Positions 7,863-16,532 of a stretch of 33,665 nucleotides of DNA are shown piece by piece. The notes under the pieces are model-generated. The model was not told the DNA's origin, ran no database searches, and worked only from the letters and a program-made list of their open reading frames with translations. The translations under genes were made by a program, and so were the position numbers. Within the stretch, counting starts at the first letter, position 1. Each line of letters starts with the position of its first letter. This DNA is from Acidobacteriota bacterium (GTDB taxonomy: Bacteria; Acidobacteriota; Terriglobia; Terriglobales; Acidobacteriaceae). The DNA lies in assembly GCA_021791935.1 (NCBI GenBank), contig JAJYVR010000005.1, forward strand, positions 1 to 33,665. The letters run 5' to 3'.

Positions 7863-8957
7863 ATGCGCCGCTTTCTTTCCTATCGCGATTTCGACTGGAC
7901 CTTGATGGGCTTTGTTGTGGCGCTGTCGGTGATCAGCGTGCTTGAAATTTACAGCGCCACCCTGCACACCAAGTTCGTCGATTTCGACCAGAAGCAGATG
8001 CTCTGGCTGGCTGGCGGCTTTGTAAGCATGTTTGTCCTGTCGCTCATCGACTACCACATCCTGCTGGATATCGCGGTATGGGCCTATGGCATCTGTCTGG
8101 TGTCGCTGGTGGCGGTCCTGGCGGTAGGGACCAAAGTCCTGGGCGGCCGGCGCTGGATCAGTTTGCCCGGCGGCATTCATTTCCAGCCTTCGGAATGGGT
8201 CAAGCTGGTACTCATCGTCGTGCTGGCCCGCTTCTTCACCAATCTCAGCGGCCGCGACCTCACGTGGAAAGACATCTTCAAGGCCATCGCCATGGTCGTC
8301 GTCCCCATGCTCCTGGTGATGAAGCAGCCGGACCTTGGCACCGCTCTTACCTACGCGCCAGTCCTGCTGGTGGGCCTGTTTCTCGGCGGCATTCGCTTTC
8401 GCCAGGCCGCGATTCTGCTTCTGGCCGCTTCCCTGGCCCTTGTTCCCGCCTGGTACAAGGTGCTGAAACCGTATCAAAAGGCGCGGCTGACCAGTTTTCT
8501 CGCGCCGGACAACGATCCCCGCGGCAGCGGCTATCAAATCCGACAATCGTTGATTGCAGTCGGCTCCGGCGGCGTCTGGGGGCAGGGCGCGGAGAAGGGA
8601 AGCCAGACCCAGGGCGATTTTCTTCCCATTCCATATACGGATTTCATCTTTGCCGCCTTTTGCGAGGAACATGGATTGGCGGGGGCCGTCCTTGTCCTGC
8701 TGTTATACTTCTTGTTGTTGATGCGTTTGGTCCAAAACGCTCAAACCGCCGCTGACCTGCCCGGCACGTTGATCGTCATGGGGGTCGTGGCCGTCCTGAT
8801 TTTTCAGATCGCGGTCAATGTGGGCATGGTCATCGGCTTGATGCCGGTCACCGGCATTCCGTTGCCCTTAATGAGTTATGGCGGCTCATCGGTATTGTTT
8901 ACGTTCCTGGCCCTTGGCATCGTCATGAACGTCCGCATGAGCCGCTTTGTGAATTAG
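7863..8957 (+). CDS. rodA: Peptidoglycan glycosyltransferase RodA (SEDS family)
   Basis: RodA polymerises lipid II into glycan strands in complex with PBP2. The 364-residue protein has about ten hydrophobic segments. SEDS signatures are present: KQPDLGTALTYAPVL with the essential aspartate, GQGAEKGSQTQGDFLPIPYTDFIFAAFCEEHGL split around the large periplasmic loop, and PVTGIPLPLMSYGGSS near the C-terminus. Length is normal (about 370). It belongs to the mre/mrd operon but is separated from mrdA by the R4/R5 inverted pair, which could uncouple its expression from mrdA. Confidence 0.95.
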   Translation: MRRFLSYRDFDWTLMGFVVALSVISVLEIYSATLHTKFVDFDQKQMLWLAGGFVSMFVLSLIDYHILLDIAVWAYGICLVSLVAVLAVGTKVLGGRRWISLPGGIHFQPSEWVKLVLIVVLARFFTNLSGRDLTWKDIFKAIAMVVVPMLLVMKQPDLGTALTYAPVLLVGLFLGGIRFRQAAILLLAASLALVPAWYKVLKPYQKARLTSFLAPDNDPRGSGYQIRQSLIAVGSGGVWGQGAEKGSQTQGDFLPIPYTDFIFAAFCEEHGLAGAVLVLLLYFLLLMRLVQNAQTAADLPGTLIVMGVVAVLIFQIAVNVGMVIGLMPVTGIPLPLMSYGGSSVLFTFLALGIVMNVRMSRFVN

Positions 8958-9509
8958 CACCACCCCTGTCGCCGGGTACCGGGTGCCCCAGGTTCGCGTA
9001 GTTGACCTGGGATTGAAAACATTCCGGTAACGGTGAAAGGCTCTAGCACTCCCTCTGGCGCACAAGCAGGCCGCGTCAGATTGTTTTCAGATTTACGCAT
9101 CCGCTTGCAGCATCGGAATGTCCGATGGCATGGATGCAAGTAGAAGTTTTTCTCGGTCAGGCAGATTCCAACCGAGACCAGGCAGGTTCGATCGAATGCA
9201 CGCATTGCACGCAACTGGACTGGAAACGGCCCCACCCTTCATGGGGGAAGCAGTGGCCACAAAGTCCGTGCGTGCCGTTCTTTCACGTCGCAGTCAAGAT
9301 TCTTCGCTTCCACCGCTATCCCGCCCCGGCGGGAGAGTTCCATTCTGGCCGAAAGCAAGTTTCACGTCCGCCGCGTCTTCAGAACAATCCCTCGATTCAA
9401 CCGCTCTCGTCCCGGTCGCCGCGCTCGGTACTCCCTAGCGCGCAAGAAATCTGCCTCGCCATACCCCGAGTCCGCGGCCTGCCACGGCTCCGGACTGGAA
9501 TGAGGCAGC
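8958..9509 (+). other. 552-bp gap before RNase E/G with possible structured leader
   Basis: No convincing gene is seen. Overlapping short open frames on the plus strand are Arg/Pro/Ser-rich without family features. Three inverted repeats stand out: 8987-8993 with 9005-9011; a nested pair 9104-9109 with 9135-9140 enclosing 9111-9117 with 9121-9127 (3-nt loop); and 9320-9326 with 9329-9335. None is followed by a T-tract. In E. coli the rne mRNA has a long structured leader used for autoregulation; by analogy this may be the leader of the downstream gene, which is an inference only. Confidence 0.35.
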
Positions 9510-12500
9510 ATGACAAAAGAAATTTATATCTCCAGCACCCCTCACGAAACCCGCCTCGCGGTTGTCGAAGACGACCAGCTCGCGGAAATCTATTATGAGC
9601 GCGAGAACGAGTACACCCTCGCCGGCTCCATTTACAAAGGCAAAGTCACCCGCGTCCTCCCCGGCATGCAGTCGGCCTTTGTCGATATCGGTTTGGAGCG
9701 CGATGCGTTCCTCTACGTCACCGACTTCGCCGAAGAACAGGAAGACGGCGAAGAATATGTTTCCCTCGCGCCCGGTTCTCGCGGCCGGGGGCGTTCGGCT
9801 GGCGGCCACCCCAATGGCGGTCGCGGCGCAGCCGATGCGGAACCGCAACCAGGCGGGGAAGACCCCGCATTTCGTTCTTCCGTCGAAAGAAAACCGGCAG
9901 GGAATCTGTCCGCCCGCGAAGCCTCCAGCGCGCCGGGCGACGAAGAGGGGCCGGGAGGACGGCGTTGGCGCGGTCGGCGCGGTCGGCGGCGCGGTCGCGG
10001 CGGACCAGGCGTCCACGAGCGTTCAGCTTCGCACCCTGCGACCGGATCCAGCGACCAGCGTACCGACGGCCCCGAAGCAACACAGTTTGCGACCGAGGCG
10101 GTCCCCGCCGAGGCCGATTTCGAAAGCCCGCATCAGGATTTCGCGACACCATCGGCCCCGCTCGCGCCGCAGCCGGAGCGTCCCCGGTCTTCGCATATCC
10201 GCCCCGAGCAAGCGCCTGTCGTTCTCCCTGGCGAATCGCTCTCCAAATATCGTCGCGGCGAGTCTCCCGCGCCTTCCGCGTCGGCGGCAACCCAGGAAAG
10301 ACAAACGCCAGTGCCGGCCCCCCAGCCGGCCTTCCAGCCTTCCAGCATGGTGGTAGGACCGCTGGCATGGGATGGCAGCGACGTGTTGCCGGGCGAATCC
10401 CTTTCCCGTCACATGCGCTCGGGGGAAGCGTCCTCGCCCAAGGCGGAAAGCTTCTCCTCGCTGGCAGCGGAGGTACGGCCGATTGTCGACGAGGCTCCTG
10501 CCCCCCAGCCTCCAGCCGAGACGCATCCCCCAGTCGATGAAACTCCCTTGCCCGTATTCGAGCGCGAGAGACCCGCACCGGCTTACACGGATCTGTCATC
10601 CCGATCGGAGTCCGCCACGGCGGACGAAGTGGAGGGCCCCGCGGTTTCCGAGAACTTTGAGCCCACCGAAGCGTCCGCGTCCTATCGCTTCGATCCCTCC
10701 ACGCCCAGCGCCTATCGGCAAAGCAGCGTCGCCGAACCGCCCGCGCCGGAATTTTCCAGCCACGAAACGGTTGCGGAGGCACAGCAAGAAGCCACGACCC
10801 ATCCTGGGCCGTTCCGCGGCGAGGTCGCTTCGATCGTCCAACCGGGGCATTCGCATCCAACCGTGGCAGGCGTTTCCTCCCAGACGGAAGCGATTGAATC
10901 CGTCCGCGCGCGCGGCGCGTCCGCTGGCACCGAAGACACCTCGACCGAGCAGGAAGAAAGCGCGCAAGAAGAGGACGCGACCTCCGATCGCGATGAGCAC
11001 GTCTTCGATCCCGGTCTCGGAAATCTGGAAGAGGAAATCATCGACGAAGATGAGCCGGAAGCCTATGCCGCGCAGAGTCCGCAGGATGAAGCCGAATACG
11101 ACGATCTGGTCGAAGAGACGCTCGATGTCCAGATGGACAGCGGCCTGCTCAGCGAGCTGGTGCGCGATCGGCACATTGAACAGCGCACCCGCTTCGACGA
11201 CGAAAACGCAGATGCATCGGCGGATGGCTTGGAAGTCGAGGAAGATCTCAGCGAAGACGAAGCCTTCACAGCCGAAATGGGCGAGATCGAGCTGGAAGAT
11301 GCTGCGGATTCCGCAGAGGACGAAGCGGAAGGGGACCAGCCCGCAAATGCGGATGCAACCCGCAGCCGTCCCAGCGGAGGCCGCAATGGACAGCGCGGAA
11401 ACCGCAGCCAGCAGCGTCGCGGCCAGCGTGGAGATGGCAGGATGCGTCGCGCCACCGCGCAAACCACCAACCTGCCCGCCATCACCGACCTGTTGAAGCC
11501 CAACCAGGAAATCCTGGTCCAGATCGCGAAGGAACCCATTGCGCGCAAAGGCGCGCGCATCACCAGCCACATCGCCTTGCCCGGTCGCTTCCTGGTCTTC
11601 ATGCCGACGGTGAATCATGTTGGCGTCTCCCGCAAAATTTCCTCCGATGAAGAACGTCAGCGGCTGAAGCACATTCTTCTCAGCGAAAAAGGGGCGGCCT
11701 CCGGCGGCTTTATCGTTCGCACCGCCGCTGCCACCGCCAGCGAGGAAGATCTTCGCGCCGACATTCGCTTCCTGCTGACCCTGTGGGCGGAGATTCGCCA
11801 GCGAGCGGAGAACGCCAAACCTCCGGCATTGATCTATCACGATCTCAGCCTGGTGGAACGCGTGCTGCGCGATCAGGTCACGGACAATTTCTCCTCCATC
11901 TGGGTCGACACCGAGGCGGACTACGAGCGGGTCCTGCGCTTTCTCGGCCGCTTTGAGCCCTCCCTGGTGCGGCGCGTCAAGCTCTACACCAAGGAAACGC
12001 CGCTGTTCGAGCAGTTCGGCATTCAGGAAGAAATCAACAATGCGCTGCGCTCCAAGGTGTGGCTCAAATCCGGCGGCTCCATCGTTATCAACCAGACCGA
12101 GGCGCTGGTGGCCATCGACATCAACACCGGAAAATACGTCGGCAAAACAGCGCGCCTGGAAGACACTATTCTCAAGACCAACCTCGACGCCATTCCAGAG
12201 ATTGTCCGCCAGATTCGTCTGCGCGATCTGGGCGGCATCATCGTCATCGACTTCATCGACATGGATGAACGCAGGAACCGCAATCGAGTGATGCTGGCGC
12301 TGGAAGACGCATTGAAGTCCGATCGCGCCCCATCGAAGGTCTTGCAGTTCAACGATTTCGGCCTGGTGGCGATCACGCGCAAACGCGTCAAGCAATCGCT
12401 GGAGCGCACTCTGTCCGTTCCTTGCTCCGTTTGCACCGGGACAGGCATGGTCAAAGGACCGCTGACGGTCTGCAATGAGATTTATGTCGAGTTGCGCAAG

Positions 12501-12674
12501 ATGTATCGTCAAATTGACCGCGGCGATATTCTCCTGCGTGTGAATCCAGAGGTCGTCAAGCAGTTGAAACAGTCAAATGGCCGCTGGCTCAGCGAGATGG
12601 AGGAAATGTCCGGCAAAACTGTCATTGTCAAAAGCGATGCCAGTCTGCATCCGGAGCAGTTCGATATTCAATAA
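9510..12674 (+). CDS. rng: Ribonuclease E/G with large insertion in the S1 domain
   Basis: This endoribonuclease of the RNase E/G family acts in mRNA decay and rRNA processing. Residues 1 to about 75 carry the first half of the S1 domain (GSIYKGKVTRVLPGMQSAFVD). The fold resumes at about residue 654 (LPAITDLLKPNQEILVQIAK), so about 575 residues are inserted. The DNase I-like catalytic part follows, with Asp870 (VAIDINTGKYVG) and Asp914 (IVIDFIDMDE) as metal ligands, and the zinc-link CSVC at 972-975. The insertion holds an Arg/Gly cluster at about 148-166, two VLPGESLS motifs (238 and 292), an acidic part at about 475-615 and a second Arg/Gly cluster at about 618-650. TGAGG precedes the ATG. 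The symbol rng rather than rne is a choice. Confidence 0.93.
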   Translation: MTKEIYISSTPHETRLAVVEDDQLAEIYYERENEYTLAGSIYKGKVTRVLPGMQSAFVDIGLERDAFLYVTDFAEEQEDGEEYVSLAPGSRGRGRSAGGHPNGGRGAADAEPQPGGEDPAFRSSVERKPAGNLSAREASSAPGDEEGPGGRRWRGRRGRRRGRGGPGVHERSASHPATGSSDQRTDGPEATQFATEAVPAEADFESPHQDFATPSAPLAPQPERPRSSHIRPEQAPVVLPGESLSKYRRGESPAPSASAATQERQTPVPAPQPAFQPSSMVVGPLAWDGSDVLPGESLSRHMRSGEASSPKAESFSSLAAEVRPIVDEAPAPQPPAETHPPVDETPLPVFERERPAPAYTDLSSRSESATADEVEGPAVSENFEPTEASASYRFDPSTPSAYRQSSVAEPPAPEFSSHETVAEAQQEATTHPGPFRGEVASIVQPGHSHPTVAGVSSQTEAIESVRARGASAGTEDTSTEQEESAQEEDATSDRDEHVFDPGLGNLEEEIIDEDEPEAYAAQSPQDEAEYDDLVEETLDVQMDSGLLSELVRDRHIEQRTRFDDENADASADGLEVEEDLSEDEAFTAEMGEIELEDAADSAEDEAEGDQPANADATRSRPSGGRNGQRGNRSQQRRGQRGDGRMRRATAQTTNLPAITDLLKPNQEILVQIAKEPIARKGARITSHIALPGRFLVFMPTVNHVGVSRKISSDEERQRLKHILLSEKGAASGGFIVRTAAATASEEDLRADIRFLLTLWAEIRQRAENAKPPALIYHDLSLVERVLRDQVTDNFSSIWVDTEADYERVLRFLGRFEPSLVRRVKLYTKETPLFEQFGIQEEINNALRSKVWLKSGGSIVINQTEALVAIDINTGKYVGKTARLEDTILKTNLDAIPEIVRQIRLRDLGGIIVIDFIDMDERRNRNRVMLALEDALKSDRAPSKVLQFNDFGLVAITRKRVKQSLERTLSVPCSVCTGTGMVKGPLTVCNEIYVELRKMYRQIDRGDILLRVNPEVVKQLKQSNGRWLSEMEEMSGKTVIVKSDASLHPEQFDIQ
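10594..10642 (-). repeat. Degenerate copy R6 of the dispersed repeat inside the RNase E/G gene
   Basis: On the plus strand it reads TGTCATCCCGATCGGAG, then TCCGCC opposed to GGCGGA, then GTGGAGGGCCCCGC. It differs from the consensus at a few bases (GAC to GAT, ACCT to CCCC). It is translated in frame as residues 362-378 of the disordered insertion, with no stop codon. Confidence 0.8.
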
Positions 12675-13044
12675 CGCGGCTCTGGACGTGGGGCGGGCCA
12701 AATGGAGGCGCACAAGTCCGCGTTCCTCCGTATGACCGTCCCATCGTCCCGCCCCGTGTCATGGAGACCTGTTTCGGCGATATCGAAATTTCGGGACCTA
12801 CGTTGCGCGATAGGAAACCGGGTTGCTGCATTTTACCGGAAACTTCCGCAACATTTTCCACGGGTGCCCGTCTAAACGGGGTTGGAAGGGATTCAGGAGC
12901 AGCAAACACGACGATTGTACCGGACGGACCTCCTGGAGCATCTCGCTAAAGTCCAGCGGCATCCGATTGAGCTGGATGCCTGGAATTGCACGGCTGGGAC
13001 CGCCCGGACGATCGGAAATGAGCATGGAGGATAACGAAGAATTT
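12675..13044 (+). other. 370-bp gap between RNase E/G and barrel protein genes
   Basis: No gene is supported, although the barrel frame stays open upstream to 12823. GTGGGGCGGG (about 12688-12697) and CCCGCCCCGTG (about 12750-12760) are imperfectly complementary and could form a long-range hairpin after the RNase gene, without a T-tract. GGAGG at 13027-13031 serves the downstream gene. The promoter of that gene should be here, but I cannot place -35/-10 boxes with confidence. Confidence 0.4.
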
Positions 13045-13899
13045 ATGAAGACTCTCAAGACAACATTGCGGACCGCTCTCAAACGAACCGGGTATGTGGC
13101 GTTGGCCTGTGGACTGCCTCTTGCTGCCGGCCTGCAGGCCCAGACGTATTCCAGCTCCAACGTCAGCTATACCCCCCAATACAACTCCCAGTCCAACCCT
13201 CAATACAACGCCCCCAGCCCGCAGTACAACGGAAGCTACAGCTACAGCCAGAATCAATACCAGGAGCCAGTGACCCCTCCCCGCTATAAGGGAGAAGGCT
13301 GGGGCAAACATTTTGTCTTTGAGGGCGGAGGCGGCGTTACGGCGCCTGCGGCCGGAACGCAAAAATTTGCGAACACGGGATTCAATGTCCTGCTGGGCGG
13401 GGGTCTAAGGTTCAACGATCGTCTCAGCCTGCTTGCGGAATGGAATTTCAATCGCATGGGGGTCCCCACGGATCTCGCCATCTCCACCGCCCAGGTTCCC
13501 GGAGGCAATGAGCATATCTGGACAGCCATGCTCAATCCGAAATTCGATTATATTCGTGGCAGCAGAGTGGATGGATACGTCATCGGCGGTGGCGGGTTCT
13601 CACGCCAGCTCACTACGTTTACAGCGCCGGTCCTCGTGCCGTGCGGGTATGGCTACGGTTACGGCTATGGTTATGGCTATGGTTACGGCGGTTGCTCAGG
13701 CAGCGTCAATGTCGCCCATGAGTCCAGCAATCAGGGGATGTTCGACGTCGGGACCGGCGTGGAATTCCGCTTCTCATCCTATAGTCGCTTTAAGCTTTTT
13801 GTAGAAGGTCGATACGAGAAGTTTTACACCCACAAGAGCAATCTCCCGCCCGGATACAACGCCGCGCTTGTCCCGGTAATGATCGGCGTCCGCTGGTAA
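13045..13899 (+). CDS. Outer-membrane beta-barrel protein with Gly-Tyr loop
   Basis: The start is set at ATG 13045, which gives a classical signal peptide (KRTGYVALACGLPLAAGLQAQ, cleavage after AQA-type residues near 31-33) and follows GGAGG at 13027-13031; the open frame extends further upstream but without signal-peptide logic. Mature residues to about 75 are Gln/Tyr/Asn-rich with QYN repeats. The remainder alternates like a small OmpA/OmpW-type barrel (FVFEGGGGVTAP, LSLLAEWNF, FKLFVEGRYEKF, ending in VRW as barrels often do). Residues 201-214 are seven Gly-Tyr pairs bounded by Cys200 and Cys217. Its ligand or function is unknown. A strong terminator follows. Confidence 0.8.
   Translation: MKTLKTTLRTALKRTGYVALACGLPLAAGLQAQTYSSSNVSYTPQYNSQSNPQYNAPSPQYNGSYSYSQNQYQEPVTPPRYKGEGWGKHFVFEGGGGVTAPAAGTQKFANTGFNVLLGGGLRFNDRLSLLAEWNFNRMGVPTDLAISTAQVPGGNEHIWTAMLNPKFDYIRGSRVDGYVIGGGGFSRQLTTFTAPVLVPCGYGYGYGYGYGYGYGGCSGSVNVAHESSNQGMFDVGTGVEFRFSSYSRFKLFVEGRYEKFYTHKSNLPPGYNAALVPVMIGVRW
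13645..13692 (+). repeat. Hexanucleotide tandem repeat encoding (Gly-Tyr)7
   Basis: Seven or eight units of GGYTAY-type hexamer lie in frame in the barrel gene. Gain or loss of a unit would keep the frame and change the loop length between Cys200 and Cys217. Confidence 0.8.
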
Positions 13900-13921
13900 C
13901 CCTCGAACGTTGCATTCCCCC

Positions 13922-13952
13922 AAAAGCGCGCTCTTCGGAGCGCGCTTTTTTT
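13922..13952 (+). terminator. Rho-independent terminator of the barrel gene
   Basis: A 12-bp stem (13922-13933 with 13938-13949) closes on a TTCG tetraloop and runs into seven T residues. The convergent glycosyltransferase gene ends at 13957, so it may also serve that gene through the A-run on the other side. Confidence 0.92.
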
Positions 13953-13956
13953 GACC

Positions 13957-15666
13957 CTACACGCCCACGGGAAACGGTTTTGGCGAGGACTCGTCCGGAT
14001 TGGCAACTCCCGTCCGAAAGCGGTCGAACATCCCCTGCGACACGCTCAACACCGCCGTATAGCCATAGCCGAACATGAACAGAAACAAGAATGGAATGGT
14101 AATGTAGTTCGCGTTCGAGAAGGCATACCAGATCGTCAGGGCAAAGTACCCGCTGATCAGCATTTCCACTACCGGCAACAGGCCCAGGCGCTTACGATAT
14201 TTCGCCGCCTGCGACTTCTCGCCGCGCTTCTCCACCCGGTACTTCGGCGTCCGTTTGAACGGGCTCTTGATTCCGAACAATGCCTCCAACACGGCCCTGG
14301 CGTTGGTCAAAGTCAGACCGATGCCGCCCAGCGCCAGCACAAACGGCAGGTACAGCAACGCGCGATACCATTTGCCCGGATACAGTTCCTTCTGCGAGAT
14401 CAGATAGAACGAGGAAACCGAAAAAGTCGATGCCATAAACAGCGGCAAATCGATATACAGCATCTGAAACCATCCCTGATAGAAACGGATGATCATCGCC
14501 GGCATCAGCAAAATGGAAAGCAGCACCATCAATGGATAGCTGATGTTGGCCGTCAAGTGGTAAAAGGTCTCCAGCTTCACATGAAAGGGCAACTTGGCGC
14601 GAAACACCTGCGGCAGTATCTTCTTTGAAGTCTGGATCAGGCCCTTGGACCATCGCGCCTGCTGCGTCTTGAATGCCGTCATTTCAATCGGCAGTTCCGC
14701 CGGACACTCCACGTCCTGCAGATACTTGAAGCGCCATCCCTTCAATTGCGCCCGATAGCTCAGGTCGGTGTCTTCGGTCAGCGTGTCATGCTGCCAGCCT
14801 CCGGCCTCATCAATCGCCTCGCGACGCCACATGCCCGCCGTGCCGTTGAAGTTGAAAAACACTCCGCAGCGCGACCGCCCGCCGTGTTCCAGCACAAAAT
14901 GCCCGTCCAGCAGGATCGCTTCCACCTGGGTCAAAAAACTGTAGTCGCGATTCAGGTGCGTCCATCGCGTCTGCACCATGCCAATCTTCGCATCGGAAAA
15001 GTGATGTACCACCTTCATCAGCCAGTCCGGCGAAGGCACAAAGTCGGCGTCGAACATGGCGATCAGCCCGCCCTTCGCGGTCTTCAACCCATTGTCCAGC
15101 GCGCCCGCCTTGTATCCATGTCGATTGGCGCGATGGATGTACTCAATCGGCTGAGGCTCGCCATGCAATCCGCTCCGATAGCGCTCCACCACAGCCGCCG
15201 CCACCTCTTGCGTCTCGTCCGTCGAGTCGTCCAGTACCTGGATTTCCAGCCGGTCGCGCGGATAATCGAGCCGGCAGCACGCGTCCACCAGCCGGTCAAT
15301 CACAAACTGCTCGTTGAAGATCGGCAGCTGCACCGTAATGAACGGCAGCTCGGTGAACTTCTCCGGCGCTTCGTGGGTCGCGTTCTTTTTGTAACGGTAG
15401 TAGAGCCACACCAGTTGATAGCGATGGATTCCGTAGAACGCCAGAATGGTCATCAGCAGAAAATATGGGACCAGCAACGAGGCGTCAAACCAGTTCCAGG
15501 CGTAGAGATGGCCGAAGACCTGGTTGGCGACCTGCTGCTCATGCAGGTAATGCATCAGCCCATGGCGCGGCGCAAACAGCACCGAACAAAGCGCTCCACG
15601 ACCGGCCAGCGCCGACCCGGAGATGGATCCATGGTCCCAGACTGAAGCAATGGACATCAACGGCAT
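13957..15666 (-). CDS. Membrane processive glycosyltransferase, family 2 (cellulose synthase-like)
   Basis: It transfers sugar from a nucleotide sugar at the cytoplasmic membrane; the product is not known. A transmembrane helix lies at about 60-80. The GT-A domain has VLDDSTDET (Asp146-147), FDADF (206-208), TEDTDLSYR (297-301) and QQARW (335-339), the D, DxD, TED, QxxRW set of processive GT2 enzymes. Four or more further transmembrane segments follow. The frame stays open to 15861, but ATG 15666 has GGAGG 13 bases upstream and the extra N-terminal part looks non-coding, giving 569 aa. A start at Met39 is also possible. No PilZ domain or cellulose operon partners are present, so a glucomannan- or exopolysaccharide-type role is as likely as cellulose. 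Confidence 0.85.
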   Translation of the reverse strand: MPLMSIASVWDHGSISGSALAGRGALCSVLFAPRHGLMHYLHEQQVANQVFGHLYAWNWFDASLLVPYFLLMTILAFYGIHRYQLVWLYYRYKKNATHEAPEKFTELPFITVQLPIFNEQFVIDRLVDACCRLDYPRDRLEIQVLDDSTDETQEVAAAVVERYRSGLHGEPQPIEYIHRANRHGYKAGALDNGLKTAKGGLIAMFDADFVPSPDWLMKVVHHFSDAKIGMVQTRWTHLNRDYSFLTQVEAILLDGHFVLEHGGRSRCGVFFNFNGTAGMWRREAIDEAGGWQHDTLTEDTDLSYRAQLKGWRFKYLQDVECPAELPIEMTAFKTQQARWSKGLIQTSKKILPQVFRAKLPFHVKLETFYHLTANISYPLMVLLSILLMPAMIIRFYQGWFQMLYIDLPLFMASTFSVSSFYLISQKELYPGKWYRALLYLPFVLALGGIGLTLTNARAVLEALFGIKSPFKRTPKYRVEKRGEKSQAAKYRKRLGLLPVVEMLISGYFALTIWYAFSNANYITIPFLFLFMFGYGYTAVLSVSQGMFDRFRTGVANPDESSPKPFPVGV

Positions 15667-15898
15667 CGCCGCAAAATGGGCCTCCACAGAAGTATGCTGT
15701 TCGCCTAATTGTACGCGACAGAAAATCCCTGGCTGAAAACGCAACTCCGGTTTTCCGTGACACACTGCCCGGGTGCGTCCTGCATTTTCCCGGACAGCGT
15801 ATGTCATGGGCGCCCCATCCCTCGCGCCTTTACGAAGGGTGGGACAAAACAATGCCGACATTACAGTGTGAGTGAAAATGTTCTAGAATTCGCAGCAA

Positions 15899-16492
15899 GT
15901 GAGCGCCTTCACGCCCAGTACAATTGCGGCCATCATCGTCGCCGCCAGCTTTGCCGCCGGGCTCAACGTCTACGCGACGGTGCTCACCCTCGGCTTGCTG
16001 GCGCACACCCCTTGGGTCGTCCTGCCACCCGGTCTGGAAATTCTTGGCAACTGGATCGTCATCGCCGTCAGCGGAGCCTTATTTGTCGCCGAATTCATCG
16101 CCGACAAAATTCCCGGCCTCGATATGGTGTGGAACGCGCTGCACACCTTCATCCGCGTCCCGGTCGCAGGGCTGCTTGCCTATCGCGCCAGCTCTCACCT
16201 GTCGCCGGAAATGCAATTGTTGGCTACCTTGGGCGGCGCTGCCATCGCCATGGTGGCGCATAGCTCGAAAATCGCGGTCCGCGCCGTGGTCACGCCCAGT
16301 CCCGAGCCCATCTCGAACATCACCCTCAGCGCCGGCGAGGACGGCATCGCCATCGGCCTGACGTGGCTGGTGACGCAGCATCCCTGGACCGCTGCCAGCG
16401 TTGCCATCGCCTTCATTGTGATTGCGCTGCTGATGACGCGCTGGGTGGTCCGGGCCCTCCGCCGCACCTGGGCCCGCCTGCAAACCATCTGA
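15899..16492 (+). CDS. DUF4126 family membrane protein
   Basis: This 197-residue integral membrane protein has about five hydrophobic segments. AAGLNVYATVLTLGLLAHT near the N-terminus and FVAEFIADKIPGLDMVWNALHTFIRVPVAGLLAY match my recollection of the DUF4126 family, whose function is unknown. It starts at GTG 15899 with no strong Shine-Dalgarno site. It is divergent from the glycosyltransferase gene, with which it may share a promoter region, and convergent with the toxin gene at 16533. Confidence 0.78.
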   Translation: MSAFTPSTIAAIIVAASFAAGLNVYATVLTLGLLAHTPWVVLPPGLEILGNWIVIAVSGALFVAEFIADKIPGLDMVWNALHTFIRVPVAGLLAYRASSHLSPEMQLLATLGGAAIAMVAHSSKIAVRAVVTPSPEPISNITLSAGEDGIAIGLTWLVTQHPWTAASVAIAFIVIALLMTRWVVRALRRTWARLQTI

Positions 16493-16532
16493 ACGAAGAT
16501 TCTTGCTGCGGCCACATTCGCAAGCTGCAGCG

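Noticed and set aside
8987-9011. Terminator after rodA
   Set aside because: The 7-bp stem has an 11-base loop and no T-tract, so it is not a convincing intrinsic terminator.
9125-9598. 157-codon plus-strand frame running into the RNase E/G start
   Set aside because: It has an uneven, Arg/Pro/Ser-rich composition, overlaps the well-supported RNase start and lacks a ribosome-binding site.
10596-12512. 638-codon open frame on the minus strand within RNase E/G
   Set aside because: It mirrors the coding frame of a clear enzyme domain and of its low-complexity insert; it has no signal, domain or ribosome-binding site.
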